Part shown: positions 32,263 through 40,146 of the stretch, in pieces
Layout of the letters: every line of letters begins with the position of its first letter
Position numbering within the stretch: the stretch's first letter is position 1
NCBI RefSeq assembly: GCF_017831975.1
Contig: NZ_JAFDSS010000001.1
Location: forward strand, 3,100,001-3,164,000
Direction of reading: 5' to 3'
Length of the DNA: 64,000 nt
Source of the DNA: Microbacterium terrae
GTDB taxonomy: Bacteria > Actinomycetota > Actinomycetes > Actinomycetales > Microbacteriaceae
The notes under the pieces: model-generated
Database searches by the model: none
Seen by the model: only the letters and a program-made list of their open reading frames with translations
Told to the model about the DNA's origin: nothing
Program-made: the position numbers and the translations under genes

Positions 32263-33444
32263 ATGACCGACGCGAATCCCGCCGCCACCCCGGGCGAGGC
32301 GACAGCCCCCCTGGCCGCCGACCCCGCACAGGGGACGGATGCCGCGATCCCGGCCGAGTCCGCCGCGACGACCGGCGCCGGCTCGAGCAAACCGTTCTGG
32401 GCGCGTCTCGACAGTCCGTTCACCGTCGGGTTCCTGCTCACGCTCGGCGGCCTGGCCGCCGTGCTCCTCGGGATCGCCATCACGAACATCGCGACGATCC
32501 TCATCTACATCGCCCTCGCGGCTTTCGCGTCGCTCGGTCTCGATCCGGTGCTCAAGTGGTTCGAACGGCACAACGTCAGCCGCGTCTGGGCCATCGTCAT
32601 CGTGTTCCTGATCTTCGGCGTGCTCCTCATCGGTCTGATCTGGCTCGTCGTGCCGACGCTCGTCGACCAGATCAGTCAGTTCGTCACGGGCATCCCCCAG
32701 ACGATCACCGCCTTCCAGAACACAGACTTCTTCCACTGGCTGGAAGGCATCTTCGGCGACGGGCTCGCGACGCTCGTCGGCGACCTCCAGTCGTTCATCA
32801 CGAACCCCGCGAACATCGCAGCGATCTCAGGAGGACTGCTGAAGGTGGGCGCCGGGATCGCGACCGCGATCTCGGGCGGGCTCATCATCATCGTGCTGAC
32901 CCTCTACTTCGTGGCGTCGCTGCCGGCGATGAAGGAGTCGCTCACCCAGTTCGCCCCGGCCCGCAACCGTCCGAAGGTGCGGCGGATGACCGACGAGATC
33001 ACCGACTCGGTCGGCAGCTACCTCATGGGCATGGTGATCCTGGCGTTCTTCAACTCCATCGTCGCCTTCCTGCTGCACTTCTTCCTCCAGCTGCCCTACC
33101 CGCTCCTCATGGGCGTGCTGGCCTTCATGATCACGATCATCCCGCTCGTCGGCCCGGTCCTGTACTGGATCACGGCGTCGGTGCTCGCCCTGTTCACCAG
33201 CCCCGTGGCCGCCCTGATCTTCGCGATCGCCTACCTCATCTACATCCAGATCGAGGCATATGTGATCACGCCGCGCGTTATGAGCAAGGCGATCTCCATC
33301 CCGGGCTCGCTCGTGGTGATCGGCGCCCTGATCGGCGGAACCCTGCTCGGCCTGCTGGGCGCCCTCATCGCCGTCCCCGTGACGGCATCGATCCTGCTGA
33401 TCATCAAACAGGTCTTCCTTCCTAAGCAGGACGCCAAGATCTGA
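32263..33444 (+). CDS. AI-2E family transporter
   Basis: A 393-residue membrane protein of the AI-2E (UPF0118, TqsA/YdiK-like) family. An Ala/Thr-rich N-terminus of about 45 residues is followed by about seven or eight helices. Family marks are PLLMGVLAFMITIIPLVGPVLYW, IQIEAYVITPRVMSK and GALIGGTLLGLLGALIAVPVTASI. Members export signals or ions; the substrate here is not known. It has its own promoter and is separated by 67 bases from the alkylsulfatase gene on the same strand. Confidence 0.9.
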   Translation: MTDANPAATPGEATAPLAADPAQGTDAAIPAESAATTGAGSSKPFWARLDSPFTVGFLLTLGGLAAVLLGIAITNIATILIYIALAAFASLGLDPVLKWFERHNVSRVWAIVIVFLIFGVLLIGLIWLVVPTLVDQISQFVTGIPQTITAFQNTDFFHWLEGIFGDGLATLVGDLQSFITNPANIAAISGGLLKVGAGIATAISGGLIIIVLTLYFVASLPAMKESLTQFAPARNRPKVRRMTDEITDSVGSYLMGMVILAFFNSIVAFLLHFFLQLPYPLLMGVLAFMITIIPLVGPVLYWITASVLALFTSPVAALIFAIAYLIYIQIEAYVITPRVMSKAISIPGSLVVIGALIGGTLLGLLGALIAVPVTASILLIIKQVFLPKQDAKI

Positions 33445-33511
33445 CGTCGCCGCCGGTGAACACCCGGTGACGGGGCTCGACCTGCCCTGCGATCTGCGCC
33501 AGGATCGGGAC

Positions 33512-35383
33512 ATGACGTTCACCGACCCCTCCCCCGCGATCAGCGAAGCCAACCGACGCCTGCGAGAGACCCTGCCGTTCGACGACACCGCAGACTTCGA
33601 CAACGCCGACCGCGGCTTCATCGCGACGCTCGACCCGCTGATCATCCGCAACGACGCCGGCTACGTCGTCTGGGACGGCCAGACGTACGACTTCCTCACC
33701 GGTGAGGCACCGGCATCGGTCAACCCGAGCCTGTGGCGTCAGTCGACGCTCGTCGCCAAGCACGGCCTGTACGAAGTCGTCGAGGGCCTCTACCAGGTGC
33801 GCGGGTTCGATCTGTCGAACATCTCGTTCGTCGAGACCGACTCGGGTGTCGTCGTCATCGACCCGCTCATCTCGGCCGAGCCGGCCGCGGCCGCGCTCAA
33901 GCTCTACCGCGAGCACCGCGGCGACCGCCCCGTCATCGCGGTGATCTACTCGCACAGCCACATCGACCACTTCGGCGGTGTCTTCGGCGTCGCCTCGCAG
34001 GAAGACGTCGACGCCGGCAGGATCGAGATCATCGCCCCCGAGGGCTTCACCGAGCACGCGGTCGCCGAGAACGTATATGCCGGAACGGCCATGGGCCGGC
34101 GCGCCGGCTACATGTACGGCGCCAAGCTGGCCCGCGGCCCGAAAGGACAGGTCGGCGCGGGGCTCGGACAGTCCACGTCGAGCGGGCTCGTCGGACTCAT
34201 CGTTCCCACGAAGGACATCAGCACCACCGGCGAGACCTACACGATCGACGGCCTCGAGATCGAGTTCCAGATGGCGCCCGGCACCGAGGCTCCGTCCGAG
34301 ATGCACTTCTACTTCCCGCGGTACCGCGCACTGTGCATGGCTGAGAACGCGACCCACAACCTGCACAACCTGCTCACCCTGCGTGGAGCGGTCGTGCGCG
34401 ACCCGCACGTGTGGTCGAAGTATCTGACCGAAGCCCTCGACCGGTTCGGTGACCGCACCGACGTCGTGTTCGCCTCGCACCACTGGCCGACGTGGGGCGC
34501 AGAGGACATCCACGCGTTCCTCGGGATCCAGCGCGATCTGTACGGCTACCTGCACGACCAGGTGCTTCGGATGCTCAACCGCGGTCACACGGGCATCGAG
34601 ATCGCCGAGACGCTCGAGCTGCCGCCGGCGATCGAACGCGCCTGGAGCACGCGGGGCTACTACGGCTCGGTGAGCCACAACATCAAGGCGATCTACCAGC
34701 GCTACATGGGGTGGTTCGACGGCAACCCGGCGAACCTGTGGGCCCACACCCCCGCCGAGATCGGCGCGCGGTACGTCGACGCGATCGGCGGCGTCGACCG
34801 CGTCGTCGAGGTGGCGCAGGCGGCGTACGACGCCGCCGACTACCGCTGGGCTGCCACCCTGCTCAGCCACGCGCTGTTCACGGATGCCGCGCACCCGGGC
34901 GTTCGAGCCCTCTACGCCGACACCCTCGCGCAGCTCGGCTACGGCGCCGAGAACGGCACCTGGCGCAACTTCTTCCTCTCCGGTGCCACCGAGCTCACCG
35001 AGGGCAACTTCGGAACGCCCACGCAGACGGATGCTCCGTCGATCGTCGCGCAGCTCTCGCCCGAACAGCTCTTCGACGCGTTCGCTATCCAGGTCGACGG
35101 ACCGAAGGCGTGGGATCTCGACCTCGCGACCGACGTGACCTTCAGCGACCTGGGCCGGTCGTTCCGCGTGACGCTGCGCAACGGCGTGCTGGTCTACAGC
35201 GAGAAGGCGCCCGCGCCCGATGCGCAGCTGCACATCACGCTCACGAAGATGCGACTCCTCGCCGTCGCCGGCGGCGACGTGTCGCAGGACGGCATCGAGG
35301 TGGAGGGCGACTTCGGCGTGCTCTCGACGCTGCTCGGCGTGCTCGAGCCGGGAGACCCCGACTTCGACATCGTCCTGCCGTAG
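33512..35383 (+). CDS. Alkylsulfatase-type metallo-beta-lactamase hydrolase
   Basis: A 623-residue enzyme of the SdsA1/Yjcs group that cleaves alkyl sulfate esters such as detergents. The binuclear zinc motif HSHIDH is at 148-153, with later metal ligands in APEGFTEHAV and MAENATHNLHNLL and catalytic-region residues in SHHWPTWG. After the metallo-beta-lactamase core come a dimerisation part (about 380-490) and a C-terminal SCP2-like domain (about 500-620). No signal peptide is seen, unlike secreted SdsA1, so it may act inside the cell. ATG 33512 starts MTFTDPSPAISEANRRL; an upstream ATG at 33467 adds only 15 residues. Confidence 0.9.
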   Translation: MTFTDPSPAISEANRRLRETLPFDDTADFDNADRGFIATLDPLIIRNDAGYVVWDGQTYDFLTGEAPASVNPSLWRQSTLVAKHGLYEVVEGLYQVRGFDLSNISFVETDSGVVVIDPLISAEPAAAALKLYREHRGDRPVIAVIYSHSHIDHFGGVFGVASQEDVDAGRIEIIAPEGFTEHAVAENVYAGTAMGRRAGYMYGAKLARGPKGQVGAGLGQSTSSGLVGLIVPTKDISTTGETYTIDGLEIEFQMAPGTEAPSEMHFYFPRYRALCMAENATHNLHNLLTLRGAVVRDPHVWSKYLTEALDRFGDRTDVVFASHHWPTWGAEDIHAFLGIQRDLYGYLHDQVLRMLNRGHTGIEIAETLELPPAIERAWSTRGYYGSVSHNIKAIYQRYMGWFDGNPANLWAHTPAEIGARYVDAIGGVDRVVEVAQAAYDAADYRWAATLLSHALFTDAAHPGVRALYADTLAQLGYGAENGTWRNFFLSGATELTEGNFGTPTQTDAPSIVAQLSPEQLFDAFAIQVDGPKAWDLDLATDVTFSDLGRSFRVTLRNGVLVYSEKAPAPDAQLHITLTKMRLLAVAGGDVSQDGIEVEGDFGVLSTLLGVLEPGDPDFDIVLP

Positions 35384-35392
35384 GTCCCGCGC

Positions 35393-35775
35393 GTTTCGTC
35401 TCGGGTGCTGCGCGCCCTCGCTCAACGACCGGCCGGTCGCGAACACCCCGGTCGTTGAGCGAGCGCAGCGAGACGAAACGCCCCACCCGGCCGGTCGCAC
35501 ATCCCCGGTCGCTGAGCGAGCGCAGCGAGACGAAACGCCCCACCCGGCCCGTCGCACATCCCCAGTCGTTGAGCGAGCGCAGCAAGACGAAACGCCCCAC
35601 CCGGCCCGTCGCACATCCCCAGTCGCTGAGCGAGCACAGCGAGACGAAACGCCCCACCCGGCCGGTCGCACATCCCCAGTCGCTGAGCGAGCACAGCGAG
35701 ACGAAACGCCCCACCCGGCCGGTCGCACATCCCCGGTCGTTGAGCGAGCACAGCGAGACGAAACGCCCCACGCGG
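35393..35775. repeat. REP-like tandem array, six units with a 57-bp period
   Basis: An inverted arm (35393-35432, GTTTCGTC...CTCAACGACCGG) faces the first of six direct copies of CC(G/A)GTCG(T/C)TGAGCGAGC...GAGACGAAACG. The copies start at 35448, 35505, 35562, 35619, 35676 and 35733, exactly 57 bases apart. A spacer around CCCACCCGGCCGGTCGCACAT links them. The array fills the gap between two convergent genes. It has no coding meaning: because 57 is divisible by three, it gives false repetitive frames. Confidence 0.95.
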
Positions 35776-35781
35776 CGCGAC

Positions 35782-37032
35782 TCAGCGCAGCGGAAGCAGG
35801 CAGGTCGGGCTCGGCCCCGCGGTGCGGTGACGCGCCCGGCCGGGCACACCCGTCCGGATGTCGAGAGTGAGCGAAGCGACCTCGTCGCCGAGCTGACCGG
35901 CCACGATCAGCGCGTCGCGGGCAACCACGTGGTGGCGGGGCCAGCGCACGCCGGCCTCGACGAGGGCCACCGGGGCGAGCTCGTCGCCGGCGCCGCGCAC
36001 GCGCACCGCCGCGAGGGTGTCCGACCCGCGCACGCCCGCGTACAGGAACGCCCGGTCGTGCGAGAGGGCGAGCTCTGCGGCGGTGTCGCCGGGCTGCGTC
36101 GGGCCGAGCGGCACCCCCGCGATCACGCGCCAGGTGCCGGTGACGTCGGGAGCGAGCACGAAGACCTCGCACGACAGTTCGGCGACCACGTACAGGTGCC
36201 CGCTCGGGTGCCACGCCATGTGCCGCGGACCGCTGCCCCGCGGCAGCACGACGTCGTGGGCGTGGCGCAGGCCCGCGGCGCTCGCGCGCCACAGGCGCAC
36301 GATGTCGAAGCCCATGTCGGTGGTCGCGACGAGGCCGCCCGGCAGGAACAGCGACTGGTGCGCATGCGGAACTCGCTCGGATGCCGCGGCGTCGGCGGCT
36401 CCCGGCTCCAGCTCCGCCGGCTCGGTCGGCGCGCGGTCGTGGTCGGGAACGAGGTGGGCGTACTCGTCGCCCGCGGCCTCGCGGAGGGCCCGTGCCGCGG
36501 CCGCGAGATCGACCCCGCCGTCGAACGCATATGCCGCCGCGGCGGGCGACGCCGGCGAGCCGGTGCCTCCGTGGGGATCGACCGGATCGGGCGCGATCGT
36601 GGGGCTCGACGGCCGGCCGGCGGCATCCAGCGACATCCGCACCACGCGACCATCGCCCCAGCAGGTGGCGAGGAGGAACGCCCCGCCCGGGTCGACCGCG
36701 ATGTGGCACACGAACGATCCCGCCTCGACCGGTGCTCCGAGCGGCACGAACGACGCCTCGCCCGTGCGGCGGTACGCCTGCACGGCGCCGGCGCCCTCGA
36801 GGGCGGCGTAGACGACGTCGCCCCGCGACAGGCTCGGCGACCCGGATCCGAGACTCGCCTCAGTGCCCGGGTGAGCGGTCAGCCACGACGGCGACGCTGC
36901 AGCGGCGACCTCGCCGGCGTACGCCAGCGGACCGCCCGCGGAAGCGCCGTCGGCGTCGCCGACGAGCAGCATCCCGATCCCCGACGCGTGGCCGTCCATG
37001 TCGGCGGTGTACCCGCCGAGGAGCAATCGCAT
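35782..37032 (-). CDS. Lactonase (beta-propeller) family protein
   Basis: A 416-residue protein with the seven-bladed lactonase/6-phosphogluconolactonase fold. It begins [20 protein letters not shown], then HIAVDPGGAFLLATCWGDG, SGPRHMAWHPSGHLYVVAEL (the hallmark G-P-R-H block) and LSHDRAFLYAGVRGSDTLA. A linker rich in Ala, Glu and Pro at about 155-230 is longer than usual. The enzyme class hydrolyses sugar lactones, but non-enzymatic members exist. The ATG overlaps the purA stop, so it is in the purA transcript. Confidence 0.85.
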   Translation of the reverse strand: MRLLLGGYTADMDGHASGIGMLLVGDADGASAGGPLAYAGEVAAAASPSWLTAHPGTEASLGSGSPSLSRGDVVYAALEGAGAVQAYRRTGEASFVPLGAPVEAGSFVCHIAVDPGGAFLLATCWGDGRVVRMSLDAAGRPSSPTIAPDPVDPHGGTGSPASPAAAAYAFDGGVDLAAAARALREAAGDEYAHLVPDHDRAPTEPAELEPGAADAAASERVPHAHQSLFLPGGLVATTDMGFDIVRLWRASAAGLRHAHDVVLPRGSGPRHMAWHPSGHLYVVAELSCEVFVLAPDVTGTWRVIAGVPLGPTQPGDTAAELALSHDRAFLYAGVRGSDTLAAVRVRGAGDELAPVALVEAGVRWPRHHVVARDALIVAGQLGDEVASLTLDIRTGVPGRARHRTAGPSPTCLLPLR

Positions 37033-38318
37033 CAGTCGACGAGGTCGTGGCGCACGATGACGGCGTCACGCGCCGCGCCCACGCCGATCACCGAGATGCG
37101 CGTGCCGCTCATCTGCTCGAGGGCGAGGATGTACTGCTGCGCGGTCAGCGGAAGCTCGTCGAACGTGCGGGCGCCCGAGATGTCTTCCTTCCAGCCCGGG
37201 AAGTACTCGAGGATCGGCACCGCGTGGTGGAAGTCGGTCTGGTTGACCGGCACCTCGTCGAAGCGCTCACCGTCGACGTCGTACGCGACGCAGACCGGGA
37301 TCTGATCCAGGCCGGTGAGGATGTCGAGCTTGGTGATCACCAGGTCGGTGATGCCGTTGATCCGTGTCGCGTAGCGCGTGATCGGGGCGTCGTACCAGCC
37401 CACGCGGCGCGGACGGCCGGTCGTGGTGCCGAACTCGAAGCCGCGCGAGCGCAGCCAGTCGCCCTGCTCGTCGAACAGCTCGGTCGGGAACGGACCCGCT
37501 CCGACGCGCGTCGTGTAGGCCTTCGCGATTCCGACGATGCGGTCGAGGCGGTTCGGGCCGACACCCGAGCCGGTGGCGGCGCCGCCGGCGGTGGCCGACG
37601 ACGAGGTGACGAACGGGTAGGTGCCGTGGTCGACGTCGAGCATGGTCGCCTGGCCGCCCTCGAACACGACCACATCGCCGGCGTCGAGCGCCTCATTGAG
37701 CTGCAGACCGGTGTCGGCAACCATGGGCCGCAGCCGCTCGGCGTACGACAGCAGCTCCTCGACGATCTCGTCGACCGAGATCGCGCGCCGGTTGAAGACC
37801 TTCACCAGGAGGTGGTTCTTCTGATCGAGCGCGCCCTCGACCTTCTGCCGGAGGATGTTCTCGTCGAAGAGGTCCTGCACGCGGATGCCGACCCGGTTGA
37901 TCTTGTCGGCGTACGCCGGGCCGATGCCGCGCCCGGTGGTGCCGATCTGACGCTTGCCGAGGAAGCGCTCCGACACCTTGTCGAGGGTCGTGTGGTAACC
38001 CGTGATGATGTGTGCGTTGGCGCTCACGCGCAGTCGCGATGTGTCGACGCCGCGGGCGTGCAGTGCCTCGAGCTCGTAGAACAGCACCTCGAGATCGACG
38101 ACCACGCCGTTGCCGATGACGGCGTTGACGCCCGGCGACAGGATGCCCGACGGCAGCAGGTGCAGCGCGTACTTCTCGTCGCCGATCACGACCGTGTGGC
38201 CGGCGTTGTTGCCGCCGTTGAACTTGACGACCCAGTCGGTGCGGTCGCCGAGCAGGTCGGTCGCCTTGCCCTTGCCCTCGTCACCCCACTGGACTCCGAC
38301 GATCACGATGCCTGGCAT
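37032..38318 (-). CDS. purA: Adenylosuccinate synthetase
   Basis: A 428-residue enzyme that makes adenylosuccinate from IMP and aspartate with GTP, the first step toward AMP. The P-loop-like start [20 protein letters not shown] holds the catalytic Asp and GDEGKGK, and [12 protein letters not shown] the catalytic His. [13 protein letters not shown] and later RRVGWYDAP complete the family's marks. Full length. Divergent from the first Pr6Pr gene. It is followed on the same transcript by the lactonase-fold gene. Confidence 0.97.
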   Translation of the reverse strand: MPGIVIVGVQWGDEGKGKATDLLGDRTDWVVKFNGGNNAGHTVVIGDEKYALHLLPSGILSPGVNAVIGNGVVVDLEVLFYELEALHARGVDTSRLRVSANAHIITGYHTTLDKVSERFLGKRQIGTTGRGIGPAYADKINRVGIRVQDLFDENILRQKVEGALDQKNHLLVKVFNRRAISVDEIVEELLSYAERLRPMVADTGLQLNEALDAGDVVVFEGGQATMLDVDHGTYPFVTSSSATAGGAATGSGVGPNRLDRIVGIAKAYTTRVGAGPFPTELFDEQGDWLRSRGFEFGTTTGRPRRVGWYDAPITRYATRINGITDLVITKLDILTGLDQIPVCVAYDVDGERFDEVPVNQTDFHHAVPILEYFPGWKEDISGARTFDELPLTAQQYILALEQMSGTRISVIGVGAARDAVIVRHDLVD

Positions 38319-38384
38319 GGGCTACTCCCCCGTTTATCGGACGGTTACACCCCATCCTATCGACGCGGTCACCCGGACCGCCGA

Positions 38385-38390
38385 TATCGT
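38385..38390 (+). promoter_or_regulatory. -10 box TATCGT
   Basis: TATCGT lies six bases before ATG 38397, a leaderless arrangement. Confidence 0.45.
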
Positions 38391-38396
38391 GACGCC

Positions 38397-39164
38397 ATGA
38401 GCCGATCCGCGTGGGCGATCACCTGGAACTCCGTACGCCTTGTGATGGCCGTCGCCATCGTCGCAGCGATCACGACGCAGCTGTCGGCATCGATCGCGAC
38501 CGCGACCGACCTCGGCCGCGACCTCGGCACGACGATCGCGAACTTCTTCAGCTTCTTCACGATCCTCTCCAACGCCGCGGCTGCGGTCGTGCTGGCGTGG
38601 ACCGCGCTCTGGTACTTCGCGCGCGCACGTGCGGCCGGCGCGGCGGGGGCGGCGGGGGCGGATGCCGAGCCCTCCGGTCTCGCCGTGGCACTGGCATCCG
38701 TCACCACCTACATGGTGATCACAGGCATCGTCTACAACGCCCTCCTGCGCGGCATCGAGCTGCCGCAGGGCAGCGAACCGGTGCCCTGGTCGAACGAGGT
38801 GCTGCACCTCATCGCGCCGCTCGTCCTCGCCGCCGACCTGTTCGTCGGCCCGCTCCGCCGCGCCCTGCCGTGGCGGGCCATCTGGGTCGTCGTCGCGTTC
38901 CCGATCGTCTGGGTCGTCTACACGCTCGTGCGCGGACCGCTCGTGACGAACCCCGCGAGCGGCGACCCGTTCTGGTACCCGTATCCGTTCCTGAACCCGA
39001 ACAACCCCGGCGGCTGGCCGTCGGTCGTCGTGTACGTGCTCGGCATCGCCGCAGCCATCATCGCGATCGCCGCCCTCGTCGTGTGGTGGGGCCGGCGGGT
39101 CGGGCGTGCGGAGCGTTCTTCTCCGGTGGGCGCAGGGGCGTCCGCGGCATCCGATATCCCCTGA
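38397..39164 (+). CDS. Pr6Pr family membrane protein, copy 1
   Basis: A 255-residue protein with about six or seven helices. Family marks are IANFFSFFTILSNAAAAVVL near the first third, NEVLHLIAPLVLAADLFV (conserved His), and the loop WYPYPFLNPNNPGG. It belongs to the Pr6Pr group related to FAR-17a/AIG1; eukaryotic relatives hydrolyse fatty acid esters of hydroxy fatty acids using a conserved Thr and His, and T-I-L-S and L-H-L here may correspond. Its role in bacteria is unknown. The second copy lies 203 bp downstream. Confidence 0.82.
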   Translation: MSRSAWAITWNSVRLVMAVAIVAAITTQLSASIATATDLGRDLGTTIANFFSFFTILSNAAAAVVLAWTALWYFARARAAGAAGAAGADAEPSGLAVALASVTTYMVITGIVYNALLRGIELPQGSEPVPWSNEVLHLIAPLVLAADLFVGPLRRALPWRAIWVVVAFPIVWVVYTLVRGPLVTNPASGDPFWYPYPFLNPNNPGGWPSVVVYVLGIAAAIIAIAALVVWWGRRVGRAERSSPVGAGASAASDIP

Positions 39165-39367
39165 TCAGGCACCAGATACAGCGCTTCAGCAGAAGTGTCC
39201 GCCGAACGGTGGACACGTTGTAGACCCCACACAACAACGCATTGCGGGCAGCCCTGTTCCGCAGGATCCCGGCGCCAACGATTCGCGCCGCGCGGTACCA
39301 GTGAGGCCACATTCGCCCTCAGGGGAGATGGCACGCGAAGAGCGTGATGTCGAATTGGGGTGATCTC
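39165..39367. other. 203-bp gap with an unexplained palindrome
   Basis: GTGTCCGCC (39195-39203) and GGTGGACAC (39208-39216) pair at eight of nine positions around GAAC. The gap has a more mixed composition than its flanks and holds no convincing gene. It may be a decayed sequence or a control region for the second Pr6Pr gene, whose ribosome site (GGGGTGATCTC) is weak. Confidence 0.4.
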
Positions 39368-40102
39368 ATGAGCTGGGCATGGTTTCGAATCGCGGCGGGG
39401 ATGACGGCGCTGTCGGGCGTCGTCGCAGGATTCATCGTCAACGTCGATCGAGCGGCACGGGAGGAGCAGGCGCTCAGCGCCGTGCTCGCCAACTACTTCA
39501 GCATGTTCACGATCGTCTCGACGCTGCTGAGCGTCTCGGTGCTCGGCTTCGCCGCGGCATGGACGCTGCGGCACCCGGGGACGGCACGCGAGCCGCTGAG
39601 CGTGGCGCTGTCGCTCGCGGCGGTCGCGGGTCCTGTCCTGCTGCTCGGGCTCGTCTACAACCTGCTGCTGCGCGACCTGCCGGCTCCGGTCGCGCTGGGC
39701 GACTCGGCGGGCATCGCGATGCTCGACACCTACGCGGTCGAGGTGCTGCACGTGGTGATGCCGCTGTTCTTCGTGCTCGATCTGCTGTTCGCCCCGCACC
39801 GTCGCGGACTGCCGTGGTGGTCGCTCGGAGTGCTGGTGGGCTACCCGGTCGCCTGGGTCACCTACACGATGATCCGCGGTGAACTCGTCGCGAACCCCGA
39901 CGGCACCACGCCGTGGTGGTACCCCTACCCGTTCCTCGACCCGCACGGCGCGGGTGGCTACGGCTCGGCGTTCCTCTACATCGGCGCCATCACCGCCGGG
40001 TTCCTCGCGATCGGGGCGATGATCATCCTGATCGGGCGCTACCGGGAGCGCCGTGCCGTGCACCGGAGCGCCCCCGCGACCCACGGACCGCTCGCCATCT
40101 GA
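39368..40102 (+). CDS. Pr6Pr family membrane protein, copy 2
   Basis: A 244-residue paralogue of the preceding gene. Shared blocks are LANYFSMFTIVSTLLSVSVL, VEVLHVVMPLFFVLDLLFAP and WYPYPFLDPHGAGG, all in the same order, with about six or seven helices. The conserved His in V-L-H is kept. ATG 39368 starts MSWAWFRIAAG just before the first helix. Its end is followed by a strong terminator shared with the giant gene. Confidence 0.82.
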   Translation: MSWAWFRIAAGMTALSGVVAGFIVNVDRAAREEQALSAVLANYFSMFTIVSTLLSVSVLGFAAAWTLRHPGTAREPLSVALSLAAVAGPVLLLGLVYNLLLRDLPAPVALGDSAGIAMLDTYAVEVLHVVMPLFFVLDLLFAPHRRGLPWWSLGVLVGYPVAWVTYTMIRGELVANPDGTTPWWYPYPFLDPHGAGGYGSAFLYIGAITAGFLAIGAMIILIGRYRERRAVHRSAPATHGPLAI

Positions 40103-40108
40103 CGCTCA

Positions 40109-40140
40109 CGCCGCCGGCATCCTTCCCGATGCCGGCGGCG
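40109..40140. terminator. Bidirectional terminator
   Basis: CGCCGCCGGCATC (40109-40121) and GATGCCGGCGGCG (40128-40140) form a perfect 13-bp stem with a 6-base loop. It serves the Pr6Pr copy 2 and the giant gene, which converge here. Confidence 0.82.
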
Positions 40141-40146
40141 TTCGCC

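Noticed and set aside
35393..35775. CRISPR-like appearance of the 57-bp array
   Set aside because: The spacers are not unique; repeat and spacer are both copied. No cas genes are near.
35422..35849. Repetitive peptides with 19-residue units on both strands
   Set aside because: They are produced by the 57-bp DNA period and have no start signals or gene-like context.
39058..39312. Minus-strand frame of 84 codons across the end of Pr6Pr copy 1 and the gap
   Set aside because: It overlaps a confident gene and resembles no protein I know. Only the gap itself is reported.
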